A stretch of DNA of 64,000 nucleotides, taken from the NCBI GenBank assembly GCA_030062745.1, contig CP099850.1, positions 4,154,001 through 4,218,000 on the forward strand, written 5' to 3'. The position numbers and the translations under genes are program-made. The notes under the pieces were generated by a model. The model searched no databases, was not told where the DNA came from, and saw only the letters and a program-made list of their open reading frames with translations. This DNA comes from Capitulum mitella (Eukaryota; Arthropoda; Thecostraca; Pollicipedomorpha; Pollicipedidae). Positions 12,725-23,699 of the stretch are shown here, in pieces (positions within the stretch are counted from its first letter, which is position 1; each line of letters begins with the position of its first letter).

Positions 12725-12835
12725 AGGTTCTCAAGAACAGAGAACCCTGACCCTGACGGTGAACAGAGAACCCTGAACAGAGAACTGACCTGAATTGGAC
12801 TGAGAACACTGAACAGAGAACCCTGACGTGTTTGG
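12725..12835. repeat. short repeat, GAACAGAGAACCCTGA unit
   Basis: The phrase GAACAGAGAACCCTGA or close variants occurs four to five times within about 110 bp. It keeps overlapping minus-strand frames open (12628-12936) without implying a gene. Confidence 0.65.
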
Positions 12836-13229
12836 CAGGAAACCAGATGACCCGGACGCAGTCTACAAGGCAGGGCTCGACAACTTTTACGGATTTCACG
12901 CACAGGGTCAGGAAAGAGACGGTTCTCTCCCATCAAGCGACATTGGCTTATAACTGACTTCTGGACTTGCTCTGGATTGCTTGGCTAACTGCAGGACGCT
13001 TCCGCGTCGCCGTTAAAAACGGCTTGGCTTGTCCACAATGTGTACGAGCCACTTGCCTGACGACCAGTGAGCGATGATCACACAAGTTTGTATGCATGAG
13101 ACAAGTCCTTGCCGCTTAGCCATGCAGATGGGGGCTGTGTAGCTAACACCACAGTGGATAGCCCTTCGAAAGAAATACAGCCTCAGCCTAAACAACATCT
13201 TAGCCCAATCCAGCCTTACTACCAGAATC

Positions 13230-14210
13230 AGTTTGTCCGGACCTTAGTCGTCAGGCCGGGCCAGTCGGAGGCCGTAATCCGGCCTGCCCGGGTCTCTCCC
13301 GGCCTGTCCGGGCCTGCGGCCAGTCTGTGCCTGTCCCGGCCTGCCCGGATCTGTGGCCAGTCTGGGCCTGTCCGGGTCTGTCCGGGTCTGTGACCAGCCG
13401 ACCTGCTCCGGCCGCCTCGACCGCGCGGCCGTCTGACGCTAATTGACCTGCTCGCCGGCGGCCCGGGAGAGCTGCGCGGCTCACCTGCCCGGAGCTGCCG
13501 CGGCCAGTCGGTCCCGGCCCCGCTCTGCGGCAGCTCGCGCAGCTCCCGCTCCCGACAGCGCCGCGCCGCCGGCCGCGCGCCGACGCCGGGAAACGGACGG
13601 CGGCCGTGCCCGGCAAGTACGCCGTCCTCGCGGAGTTTTTCTCCCGCGCGCGGCGATCGACAGGTGCGTGTGTGCGCGCGTGCCGTCTGCAGCCGGAACG
13701 CGTCGGGAGTGCCGCGAAGCGAGCGTGAGACATCCGGCGCGAGGCGCGAGGCGCGACAGGCATGCGAGACCTCGTGACCGAGTCGTGATACCGCAAGCTG
13801 AGACGCAAAAGACGCAAGGCATTCACACGTCAAGCGCGAGTGGCGTGATGCGCTGGTCGCGTGATGGGTGAGACGCATCGGTCACGGGACTCGACGCGCG
13901 GGTGTCGAGCGCGCCTGGCGTGAGCCCCGGGCGCCAGCGGCGCAGGACGCGAGCCGTGAGCCTGTCAGTGGCGGTCGCGGGCCGCGCGAGGCGTGCGGCG
14001 CAGGCGGCGCCATGCCGGGGCCCAGGGCCCGCGGCCGGGGCCCGCCGGGGCCCCGCCGGCCCGGCCGCCCCGGGCGCTAGGTCGGGCGACGTCCGAGCCA
14101 CCCCTGTCTCGCGCCGGGGGTATGTTCAGCTGGCGACAGTGTGTTTCGCTCGAAGGTGAGCAGGGAGCCGGGCTGCGGACCGGCGAGGTTCGCTTTCCAT
14201 GCCGGTTGTG
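13230..14210. promoter_or_regulatory. large GC/CpG island with a ~37-bp repeat at its left edge
   Basis: About 1 kb is extremely rich in CG and GC. Its left part (13256-13400) contains repeats of a ~37-bp unit built from GGCCTGTCCGGG and CCAGTCTG words. Frames of up to 216 codons exist on both strands, but these follow from the lack of AT-rich stop codons. A possible first exon with a good donor sits at the right edge (14122-14155), so this is a reasonable promoter candidate. Confidence 0.4.
14122..14155 (+). CDS. candidate first coding exon (MFSWRQCVSLE) at island edge
   Basis: An ATG in a fair context starts an 11-codon frame, MFSWRQCVSLE, ending at the donor AAG|GTGAGC after 14155 in phase 1. 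It lies at the downstream edge of a large CpG island, as expected for a first exon. The phase-1 end would join in frame to the exon at 26145, so it could be an alternative start of the same gene. Only 34 coding bases support it, so chance is a real explanation. Confidence 0.25.
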
Positions 14211-14630
14211 AGCTTAAAGGCCACGCGATGGGAGCAGAAGATTAGAAAAAAGTTAAACGTTACAGGCGCCTTATGAGTGTGCAAGACAAAGCTATTGCCT
14301 CTAACATCATGACTCGAACATATTTTGTGATTACCGTATGACGTTGCTTGTGCCGTTGGTGTTCATGAGCCTAGAGCTCATAAAGAACTCCGAACAGTTA
14401 TTCGTCGAAACCGCTTGTCTCTGATGCATGGCGTAGTTCTGACCCAGCTGTATATCCGTGATCAAAGAGACCCTTCAAAACCGGAACGAACTGTCTGACG
14501 CCCCCATCTGTACCTCAGAGGCTGTCAGAGAAACACAATTTGGTCGCCTGCCTGAAATGGTCCCCTGCGGCTTTTTACAAGAATTGAATGGCACGTAGAC
14601 TGGCGTAAGTGCACCGCATTGTTGCAACAG

Positions 14631-14756
14631 AATCGACTGTCGTCCGTTGGTAAGGACAAAACATCGCTTCTGGAGTTGTGTCGCCATTCAGACTGGTTGG
14701 ATTCAGACCTTGAGGCACGCGAAGAATTAAAAGATATGGGAGCATTGCATGGCCAG
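14631..14756 (+). CDS. weak candidate internal exon, 42 codons, phase 0-0
   Basis: An acceptor-like CAACAG| precedes an open stretch of exactly 42 codons that ends at CAG|GTCAGA. The translation is charged and protein-like, containing KDKTSLLELCRHSDWLDSD and later EAREELKDMG. No family is recognised. Its phase (0-0) does not fit between the phase-1 exons of the main model, so it would belong to something else or be chance. The polypyrimidine tract is poor. Confidence 0.2.
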
Positions 14757-14895
14757 GTCAGATCAGGACGGTTACTGGTAACTGTTGCCCTATCTCCAGT
14801 CGTGGGGGCTCTTGAATTCTGTTGTGCCTAATCCACCCGACACGTTGTCTCGAGCTGTCCCTAGAGGCGCGAACCAAATAGCACTGTTTGCTTTT

Positions 14896-14928
14896 ATGCA
14901 GTCTCGCCATGCAAGGGCGAGACTGCAT
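14896..14928. repeat. perfect hairpin, 13-bp arms
   Basis: ATGCAGTCTCGCC is followed after a 7-base loop by its exact reverse complement. No gene context indicates a role. Confidence 0.8.
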
Positions 14929-14929
14929 C

Positions 14930-16995
14930 GCTACCCCACGACATTTGTGGAAGCCATGGTTTATTTCTGCGCGGATCGATATGAGCAGAGTGCAGCTTTC
15001 TCAGGCCGCAGCTAAAGGACTCGCCGTCTCGCGGCACTGCGCCGATCGTTTGCAATCAATGCTGCTCTTAATCACTCCTGTTCCCATAGTCGCTGCGTGG
15101 TGAAGGCCTCGGTCTAACGCTGACACGAGCTCATCGCCCACTTGAAATGGGACAGGCGGGTCATCTTAGTGTCTTTGTTTAGTTGTCTTGATCACGTGGC
15201 AACTCAGGTTGACGAAGAACTCCGGTCCTGCCGGACAGCGGTCCTTAATTCAAGAATCCTCGGTGAAGAGACATTATTTTCGGCTAGGAGGGGAATTTAT
15301 AAGCCTGCACCGTCTGAACACATTGCGAATATATTAATCGGACGGATGGTTATATGAGCACGACTCCCTTTTGTTGGTTTTCAGTAGCTCCTGCTGCCTT
15401 TAAATGAACATCACACTTAACACATGTCTTTGCGAGCAGTTTTATGTATTCCAAATTCAGAAAAATATACAAAGGTCAGAAAATTGTTATACTTCTTCAT
15501 CGTACTGTCTATATCTATGTCTATCATCAGCACTCTGTATCTCTGCTCTTACATGTCTTTATGATCAGTTCTATGTATTTTGAAGGCAGGAAAGTTATGT
15601 AGACCTCAAAACAATGTAACACTTCATCCTTGCAGGATGTCTTCTCTGTGAAGGTATATGACCTTCACAGATAAGATATACCTATCCATTTTTTTCGGGT
15701 GTTACATATTTGTCTGATCTCTGGGTAACGTGTTATCGGTAATTATGCTGAGACTGGTGTCTTAGTATTTTACCTGCAATCTCTACCTACGTTTTTTTTA
15801 TAACTGTTTTAAGGGAAGGATGTGAGATGGTAAAAAGGAATAAATACCTATACAGTTGTCATGGAAATGCTGTGACAGAAACATGACATCTGCATTTTGT
15901 TACCATAGTCATGCGTTGTATGATTAAAGAATACATTTCATCACAGTGAACGTATGCTTGTCTCCATTTTGAGTAGCTCATTCTGCTTGCGTCAAGTACA
16001 CAGACGAGTCTTCCTGAAGCATGTCAGAACACGTAATGGTATGTGGTGAGCGGGGTCGTTTTGCAATGAATAAATCACAGAGAAAGAACTATTTAATGAA
16101 AATAGTTCTGGCGCAGCGTTTTAACAGTAGAACACTGTGTGGCGCTGAAAACCAGAGCGGAGCTTAAACGCACTTAGACGCCATCTTTGCTGGAAGCGTG
16201 CTCCTGCATTTCATCTTCCGAAACACTTCCTCTTCACAGCTGCAATAGGCTGCTCTTCAGAGCCAGCACCAGACGTGTCGAGACAGGCGGAAGACCAGCG
16301 TCTGCCAGTGAGCTCCCTGCGGGGCTATCCCAGAGCTGATGACGGCTGCACGATCCGGAGATAGTGGGTGGCACTGATCGCAGCCGCTGCAGTCAGCGGA
16401 CGTGCTTGCAGCCCGAGGGGACGCCGCCAAAGAAGGCACCAAACGCTTGCCGCTGCATTTGATCGCCTTTATCTCTGTGTATGCAGATATGCGGCTATTT
16501 TGGGGGGGGGGAGTGGACGTGAAGTCCTTCCTGCGGGACAGGACTCCCCTGGGGAAGTCCTCCCTGCGGCTTCAGGACGGCGCAGGCTGATGCTGTCGGA
16601 AGTATACGCTAACTGGCGTCGACGAAGACCATTCTCAGGGCGTCTGCCGCCTCTCGATCCCAGGAACCGGACGTGGCGTTGGCTGTTATACTGCTTAACC
16701 AGCTCGTGGACTGCATCTGGTGCCCAGTTTGATACTCCTCCGGAGATAAGCTTTGATGCCGATGTTATTTTCTGTGCTGATTCTGCCTCTTCTGACTCCG
16801 ACGTTCAGTCCGGCATTCGATTCTGATCTTTAAACTGTTCTGTCATTGATGCAGAAACAACAGCTGCAGCAGGTTTCATCTGAGAGGGCTATCGGTGCCG
16901 TGTTTAAGTCTGGTATGTTCATTTTTCGTCTGATGCACTCAACGCAATAGCTAATTTCACACTTCTGAGGCTTCCAAGACGACCTGATGTGATAC
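14930..16995. other. non-coding stretch, no gene seen
   Basis: No supported exon or element. A small hairpin with 11-bp arms (TCTGTGAAGGT, loop ATATG) lies at 15645-15671, and another with arms AGAACTATTT near 16085-16110. A frame of 152 codons at 16368-16826 has no recognisable domain or splice support. Confidence 0.45.
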
Positions 16996-16999
16996 CTTG

Positions 17000-17086
17000 C
17001 AACACTTGCAGAGCAATTACGATATCATGGTATGTTCGCCTTAACGGCGAACATACCATGATATCGTAATTGCTCGGCAAGTGTTG
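17000..17086. repeat. near-perfect hairpin, 41-bp arms with 5-base loop
   Basis: The 41-bp left arm (17000-17040) pairs with 17046-17086 with a single mismatch. The loop is TTAAC and the inner stem is TATGTTCGCC/GGCGAACATA. No flanking target duplication or coding sequence is visible. Such near-identity implies a recent inverted duplication or selection on pairing. It is longer and tighter-looped than a typical microRNA precursor, so I do not call it one. Confidence 0.85.
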
Positions 17087-17217
17087 TTGCGCTTAGAGTT
17101 TCAATTTTAGTCCGAAATTAATTCAGAGCTAAACATTAACATCTGAGTGTTCATTTCGGGTCCAATATGGGGTAGCGCTTAAAATATCAGTGTGGAAGTG
17201 GCTAGTAGAATGCAACT

Positions 17218-17420
17218 GAGTTTCCTCTTTATTTTCCGTCGCCGTCCTTCCTTTTTTCATATTCTCCGTTCTGTCTCCACTTCCCATTTCTCTCTCCCCC
17301 TCTCCCTCCCGTCTCTCTCTCTTCATTTTTATTCCTTTTTCGTCTCCTTTCTTCTGTCTTTCTGTCCCTTTTCCTTTTTTTCATTTCGCCCAATCTTCAT
17401 TCTCTCGTTTAGCCTAAGAC
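17218..17420. repeat. pyrimidine-rich (C/T) low-complexity tract
   Basis: The plus strand is almost entirely C and T with TTTCTCTC, CTCCC and CTTTTC words. It is low complexity; overlapping frames here (17192-17467) are serine/phenylalanine/leucine-rich artefacts. Confidence 0.7.
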
Positions 17421-17939
17421 GACGTTTCTTTGCCCGTCCTTATTTTTTGCCTGACTCTCTGACCTAGTGTACGCAGTAAACAAACTAAATGGAGGCAATA
17501 ATTAGTGTAAATATTGCCCAAACATTGGCAAATGCAGCATTGTTTAGATCGCCATTTCTGTTTGGTTATCATGCTTTTTACAAGTTTTTTTTGGAATGCT
17601 CAGAATATGAAAGCCCGTCGGGTTGTCTCAGACTTCGTTGCTGGCAAATTTAGTCGTGGTTTGAATCGAGGTAACGGTCTTTATGGAGCACTATTGGTTG
17701 CTTTTATAAGCATTTAGATCGGAATACTAACAACTAAACTGTGTTGTAACGTTTTGAATTTGGCTGAAGTTCTGTGGTAGTGTTACGATCGGTGCATTAG
17801 TTATTCGAACGGAGAATGCGGCGTAAAATGCCGATGGTGATGCAAACACTGGAATGGATGAGGGGAACCTCTCGTTAAAAAGTTAACAGCGTGGTAGGGA
17901 GCGATCTCGGAACGCTCTCCAGGGTCGGGAGCACGCCTC

Positions 17940-18186
17940 GGCCCACCTCTGACCTCTTCCCTGCCAACCGGCGCTCCCGCCGAACAGGCGGCGACGACCG
18001 ACGACGCTCGGCGCAGCGGCGGCGGCGGCGGCCGGCGGCCGGTCGGCCGTCCGGCGGCGGCGTAACTGGCGCCGTGCGGACGCCGCTCGCCGCGTCTGGT
18101 GCTGACCGGGAAGAGGCTCCGCCGCCTCCGCCGTGCGCCGCTCCGGGAAGTGGGAACCCGTGACGGGCGCGGCGCCGCGGAGCCGC
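17940..18186. promoter_or_regulatory. GC/CpG island
   Basis: Dense CG DNA runs directly into the 33-bp tandem repeat at 18187. No start codon with a convincing donor was found. Frames on both strands of up to about 200 codons are unsupported. Confidence 0.3.
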
Positions 18187-18318
18187 CGGGACTGGGACAG
18201 GGCGCCGCAGGCCGTGGGTCGGGACTGGGACAAGGCAGCGAAGACCGTGGGTCGCTACTGGGACAGGGCAGCGCAGGCCGTGGATCGGGACCAGGACAGG
18301 GCGGCGCAGGCCGTGACA
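18187..18318. repeat. four tandem copies of a 33-bp (11-codon) GC-rich unit
   Basis: Units start at 18187, 18220, 18253 and 18286, each beginning CG(G/C)(G/T)ACTGGGACA or a close variant and ending GCCGTG(G/A). In one plus frame (18133-18387) they read as 11-residue repeats RDWDRAPQAVG, RDWDKAAKTVG, RYWDRAAQAVD and RDQDRAAQAVT. The period divisible by three keeps frames open. There is no splice or start evidence that it is translated. Confidence 0.85.
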
Positions 18319-18419
18319 AAACCCGGCGTTTACGAACGGCCAAACCGTGGACGCCAAAGCGACTGGAGGGCGGAGAGCATGTTGTAGCGGGTGTCATGAA
18401 TTTGTCTGAAATAGCATAA

Positions 18420-19375
18420 AATTCAAAGCATTTGTGTGCGTTTACGTGGTAAGCATTATTGAACGTTTTGGTTGCACGGAATAGCGGTTCTCATGCCTCA
18501 GGTCGGAAGACGTAAAGTTTTGTCAAATACGACCATCTTCTTGAGTCTGCCATGGCCCACCCGCGTCGAACCCGGGTGATTTGCATTATAAAACGCCACA
18601 TCAGAGTAAGGATGGCGTCATGTTACTTGCTATGTGTGCTGCGCTAATCAGCATATGCTCACTTCGAAGGAAGGAGAAGCGGGGCCTCCCTGAGGCCGTT
18701 GATGGAGTGGACGAACATTCATTTTTTTGGCCTACGTCATGAAAAAAATCAAAAGCGAAGACTGTTGCTATGGAAGCTTGAAAGAACAGCTGTATTACAA
18801 CTGGACGACCCTACACTTCTATCAGCGTGGCCACTTTGGAGTGTGGTTGATCACCTTTTCTAAGAAGGCTGGACCTCAGGATGCGTCCCTGGTTGTGGGC
18901 AGGACCTCTGAAGTTTTGGAACCTAGCCCTGGAATTTCTAGCAATAACCGACGGATTTCACCGTTTAACGTCCGTATGTCCGTGCGCTTCGATGCGTATC
19001 TTGGGTAGCAGCGAAGCCCATTTTGTATCGCTAAAATCGAGAAAATGGTCAATCACGCTTCGGCATCAAAAAATGATAATAATAGTAAAAATGAAAATAA
19101 AAAGTAGAGAAACAAGTAAAAAAAAAATTGCGTCATCAAGCATCACGGCCGGCTGGTTCGATTCCTCAGGCCAAGCGGTGCCACTCTGTTCCCATGTATT
19201 GGCAAATGGCTTCAGAGAACGTCCTCTGCGCGCCTGAATGGTCGAGCATGTCCCCAGATCGACGTGAGCGCGCCGGAAGGCGATCTCCGCGCGGCCTATT
19301 CATCACGCATCCCTCATTTGGTCCTCTGGGGAAGCCAGACATGATTTCCTGAAGCCCCGGGACAAGGCTCAGCTG
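18420..19375. other. non-coding stretch, no gene seen
   Basis: No supported gene or element. A short A-rich run is present near 19110-19126, and a GGTTCGATTCC word at 19154 resembles a tRNA T-loop but lacks the rest of a tRNA. Confidence 0.5.
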
Positions 19376-19379
19376 CCGC

Positions 19380-19900
19380 AAACGGATCCCGGCGTCGGCC
19401 GGCGGCCGGCGGAACCTGCGGACGACGAGGCCTGCCGGCAGCGGACGAATCCGGCCTCCGCGGCTGAGAGCTGGAACGAGTTCTGAAAGGTCAGACTCCG
19501 AGGTCGGTTGTTTCGGACATAAAAAGGGAAAGGAGCCGAAAGAGGGATCGAGAAGGGACCGAATGCGGGCGTTGTTATCGAGGCAGACGGCAGCACGTCT
19601 GCGATGGTTCCACGTTATTCTTTGACGAATGGCGCGCGTATCGATACCTCGCCCATTCCCCGCGGGGGGGGGGGGCTGGCAGCTCGGCCTCGACCGCAGA
19701 CGACTCGGAGCCGTGCCTGACTGCTGCGGGGACCGGCCGGGCCGCCGGTCCCGCAGGGCGCCGCCGCGCCGGCTCAGATGAAGGCGGCAGCCGCCAATTG
19801 AAAAGTCGCCCCGAGGGACCGCCCGCGCGCGGCGACCGACGCCGCCTCTGTCGCGCTCCGATGTCGGCGGGAGGGCGGCGCAGCGGGTCTGTTCGGCTGA
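19380..19900. promoter_or_regulatory. GC/CpG island with poly-G run
   Basis: A CG-dense block contains a G-run at about 19664-19675. No paired start and donor were found. Possible promoter or simply a GC-rich repeat remnant. Confidence 0.3.
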
Positions 19901-19904
19901 CCGT

Positions 19905-22640
19905 GCACACGAACGGCATTACAACTGTAATCGGTTTCCTTACGTTCTCGCTGACTGGCAGTTTAATTCCAAACGAGTTCCGGAATCTGCAACCACTATT
20001 TGTTTTTGGTCACGGGGTTTAATTTATGCATCAAAAGCCTCGCTGAATCAGGAAAACATGACAGCCACAGTCGGCAATGCGCCGGTTCCCGGCTATTCGG
20101 TACCTGTTATAGCTCAAGAATCCATAGGAAACTAAAATGTCTACGTGCCGCAGGCAGCGCAATATCTTGGATATTTCCACATCAGATGTCGTGGCATACG
20201 CAGCTCAGTTGTGCTAGTACTGAGGTGTTTAGACGTATTCATATATTTTTATGCAACCTGCTGCTTACATTCCGGCCTGTCATGGGCATTGTTTGCAGGT
20301 TAATGAGAGTAAGTCATTTTGAGCGCTTGTTTTCAAAGTAATTTTGGGAGAGTGTGCGATGCTCTGTTTTCCCCAGATCTTGTGTTCTTAAAATATTAAA
20401 TAGCCATTTTGGCTTGAATGTGCTCTATTTTTCTTCTGTTTCAGTTTTATCGCATTTAACGATTTGTGCTACGTTCTTCACCATGGTTATGATTTGTGAT
20501 GTCTCGGTGCTGACCTCTAACACCACTGCAAGCATCTCATTATACTTGCCAGCACATTCAGCCGCTGCAAAATGAAATGGAGCGTAGCAACAGTGGGGAG
20601 TAGCCTAACAGTGCCGCATTTTTCGTAGAGCTTCCCCCGGCGCAACGTTTTGCAAAATCCAGCATTTGTGCCTGGCGATACTTCAGAATTACTTCGTGAG
20701 CGCCAGAGTACTTAGCCAGGAGTGTTTCTTATCCAAGACGATGGAGACGGCATCAGCTCATGTCTTATGACAATGCAGAAACAGTTGCCGACCTGGAACA
20801 AGTTGGCCGAAGGCTGGCGGTTCCAACTAGTTTGGACACAAAATATATATCCAATGTAGCTATCAAATCGCTGCAGGTAGCCGTCTTTGAACATTAACAG
20901 GTAATGCCAATAATGCATTAAGCAGTTAATGGAAGGCAATGCAATTTCCAGAAATCAAAAGGACCGGACATGAAAGGGTTTTGTAAGCTCGCAGGCCAAC
21001 GCCCATTGCCTTGGCTATTGTTAATCTCTAGATTTTTCCCGGTGTACAGTGGCGTGCATTACAGCACGAAAAACAGACGGTCTCTCTCAGGTGGCATGAC
21101 AGTCAACATGAGCCTAGCGAAGCGCGTTAGAGTGGCCTGCTTGTGGACCAGTCAGGCCGCCAAGCGGCCCGTCTGTCCGGAACGAAATGGCAGGCTGGCC
21201 TATGTTTCCGGCCGCTTTGGACACAAAATCGACGTGGATGTCGAGCGTCTGCAGGTGGCATTCTTAAAACAACGTAACGTAAACGTATATTAACGTAAAC
21301 GTATATTAACTCTCGTCGAGCGGGAGGGATTTTCACTCGCACCGACTACGAAAGGGTACTAGGCGCCCCCTCGCCATTTGGCCCCTAATTGAGCTAGCGT
21401 CACGGCACAAAAAGCAATCGACAACTGTGTGCCCAGGGAATCCAAAAGTAGCCAATCGGCCCCGCCAGGTCAACCAGGGACCTTCTAGGTCAAGTCGGTC
21501 TTTATCCTTGGGAACTGCATTTTCTTTTTCTGGATTTAAAAACGACAAAAGGGCCCAGTGGGCCTAAGATCGTTTCTTTTACCTTATCCAGTGCAAAATA
21601 GTACAGAAGCATTTTTAAGACAAAAAGGTCACCTTAGGTCATCGTTTGACTTTGAAAAGATTATAGACCTGTCTAAATGACCTGTTTGCATGTGGAGTAC
21701 TATTCTGAACCAGTGTCATACCCGTCATCTGCCGTCTGCATATCTAGTGCTCTTAAACCGTAAAAAACCGACATTCGGCGCTAAAATCGCTCTGCAAGCC
21801 TTTAATATTGACGTTATGGTTCGGTGACCTGAGATGACCTGGAATTACTTCCTTTTTAAACATGCGCAATGAATGTGTCGTCACCTGTGCCAAATTTCAC
21901 GACGATGTCATGCGCCGCATTGCTGTGAAATTGCCAGGAAACACTGCATGAGGATAACATCCGCCCCTTCCCCTCGTCCGGCGTGGTTTAATACAGTTAT
22001 GCAGGTTGGCGAAAGTTCCAGAGATCAGACAGAGCTCAGGCCCGAACGTTGAAATGATTGACCAGTCATGAACGCTGATAAACTTTGGAACCAAATTGCT
22101 TGTGGAAATGCCGAACCCACATGGGATGAAAAGTTGCCTGTCTTGCGGATTCTAACATGAGAATGTTTATAAAAGGCCATTTCGGAAACAGCAAACTGAC
22201 CACGCTAGAGTCCAATGGGCTATTTGATTCATTCCTGGCAGCTGTGGTGACACTTATTGTTTAAGCTAAAGATGGGTAGCGATTTGATGTAAGCACCTCG
22301 CATCTTGGTTTTTATTGCTTGGAATATTATCGACTTATGCCGCATTCTTACGGATTTTTTTCAAGTTTTAGTATACTGTCAGATGTGAACAAACCATCTG
22401 GAAACACACTCAAATGACAAACTCCTGTGCGTTTGGTGCCTGGGCACCACTGTTGCTGAGGATTTTGGATGAATGTTAACTGGTATTTTGAACTGTGACA
22501 GCCAAGCTGAAGCCCGTATGAAAGATTGAAGCAAAACGACCCCATTTTCAGAAAACATGATTTCTTGAATTTGTCAAATTAGGTTATATCAGAAGAGGTT
22601 TAAATCGGCAGTCTATCCAGCTGTCTGTTCAACTGTCACA
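19905..22640. other. non-coding stretch with minor repeats
   Basis: No supported gene. A two-copy tandem of AACGTAAACGTATATT lies near 21276-21310. An AGGTCA/TGACCT-rich patch at 21620-21850 resembles the dispersed repeat seen at 11580 and 35460. An isolated good acceptor (TTCTGTTTCAG at about 20435-20445) has no matching donor or long frame. Confidence 0.45.
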
Positions 22641-22649
22641 CGTCGTCAC

Positions 22650-23690
22650 ATTCCTGATCCCGACACCGAACTATCCTAGCTGCGGCTTCTTGACGGACCT
22701 TCTCAACAGGACCAGCGAGCATGGCCGGAAGAATGGCTTCAAAGTGAGTCCAGTGGCCATTCCGCAGGATAATTGGTCGGATTGTGCGTTGAACCGATGG
22801 AGCCAAATCTCTGAGTAGCTGGACGCTACGGAATAAATTTTTGAAGCCACGCGTACAATACGGGTGACACTAAATCCCAGACCAAACAAGGACGCAGTGG
22901 TTCACAATAAATTTTGCGAGTGTCTGAAGTGTGTCGCTTGGTGCAGCTGTTGACAAATTCAAACGAAATAGCTGTGCTGCCAGCGACAGCCATCTGGCCT
23001 TGTTCAGAGGACCTATCTTTCTTCCCGGCAAATCGCTTGGAGTGTGATGTGCCACTCTGCCCACTGCCAGTTGATACAAAATATGTTGGTTCGTACTCAA
23101 ATCTGCAATAATCTGCTCGGTACCGACGGCTTTGGTCCAAATTTCCTGCTAGCTTCTTTACCGGTGAGGCCAGTGATTTAGGACCGGTCGGCGGTTACCG
23201 ATAGCCATTGCCTTAGGACGGATAGTGACAGATGACCATCAAGCCTGGTAAACAGCTCACGCAAAATCTAGCCCGTTTGCTTGGAGTTGGCATAAAAACC
23301 ATTGTACCGGTCTGCCGTGAGAGTTCGAATGAACGGCAAATACCACCGCTTTCCCCAGTGTTAACTGCAGTTCCATCCATCCCCGAAACAAGTATGTCCT
23401 CCAAACTCGGCTACGACAGAGTGGAGACAGACAAATTTGGAGCTCCTTGAATATCGCGTACGCCTTTCCTGGTGATGGCGTAAAATGGGTCAAATGTTCT
23501 CCGCCAGGTTCAGCTTTTGTATCAATGTATTCTTGCTGCGCTCTACTTGTGGATAGACCTGCTTTATTCAGTTGACTGCTAATCATCACTAAAGACGAAT
23601 CTTGACGACCGTTAAAACATAGCCTCGACATGTCATGCTCGATTATTTGTCCAGTGTCATTATTGTCGCAGGAGAGAAAGAAAGGGGGAG
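22650..23690 (-). pseudogene. broken copy of a multicopy transposon-type gene
   Basis: Minus-strand fragments in several frames match, in order, a protein family I recall as highly repeated in arthropod and cnidarian genomes. They are FNGRQD (about 23616), EPGGEHLTHFTPSPGKA (about 23500), DGTAVNTGESGG (about 23377, shifted frame), HGRPVQWFLCQLQAN (about 23319-23275), GRKIGPLNKARWLSLAA and LSTAAPSDTLQTLAKFI (23040-22900), and NLFRSVQLLRDLAPSVQR with RNGHWTHFEAILPAMLAG (22840-22680). At least three frame changes separate them and I find no intact start or end, so it is a pseudogene. I cannot give the family a firm name; the motifs are from memory, not a search. Confidence 0.7.
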
Positions 23691-23699
23691 GGAGAATGT

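Noticed and set aside
13228..13878. 216-codon minus frame and several overlapping frames
   Set aside because: Same GC-island effect, plus the ~37-bp repeat; no coding preference between strands.
17000..17086. microRNA precursor
   Set aside because: The 41-bp near-perfect stem and 5-base loop are atypical; no evidence for processing.
17801..18397. 198-codon minus frame
   Set aside because: GC island plus 33-bp tandem repeat; proline/arginine-rich with no motif.
19110..19180. tRNA suggested by GGTTCGATTCC
   Set aside because: No A-box, no acceptor stem and no anticodon arm can be folded around it.
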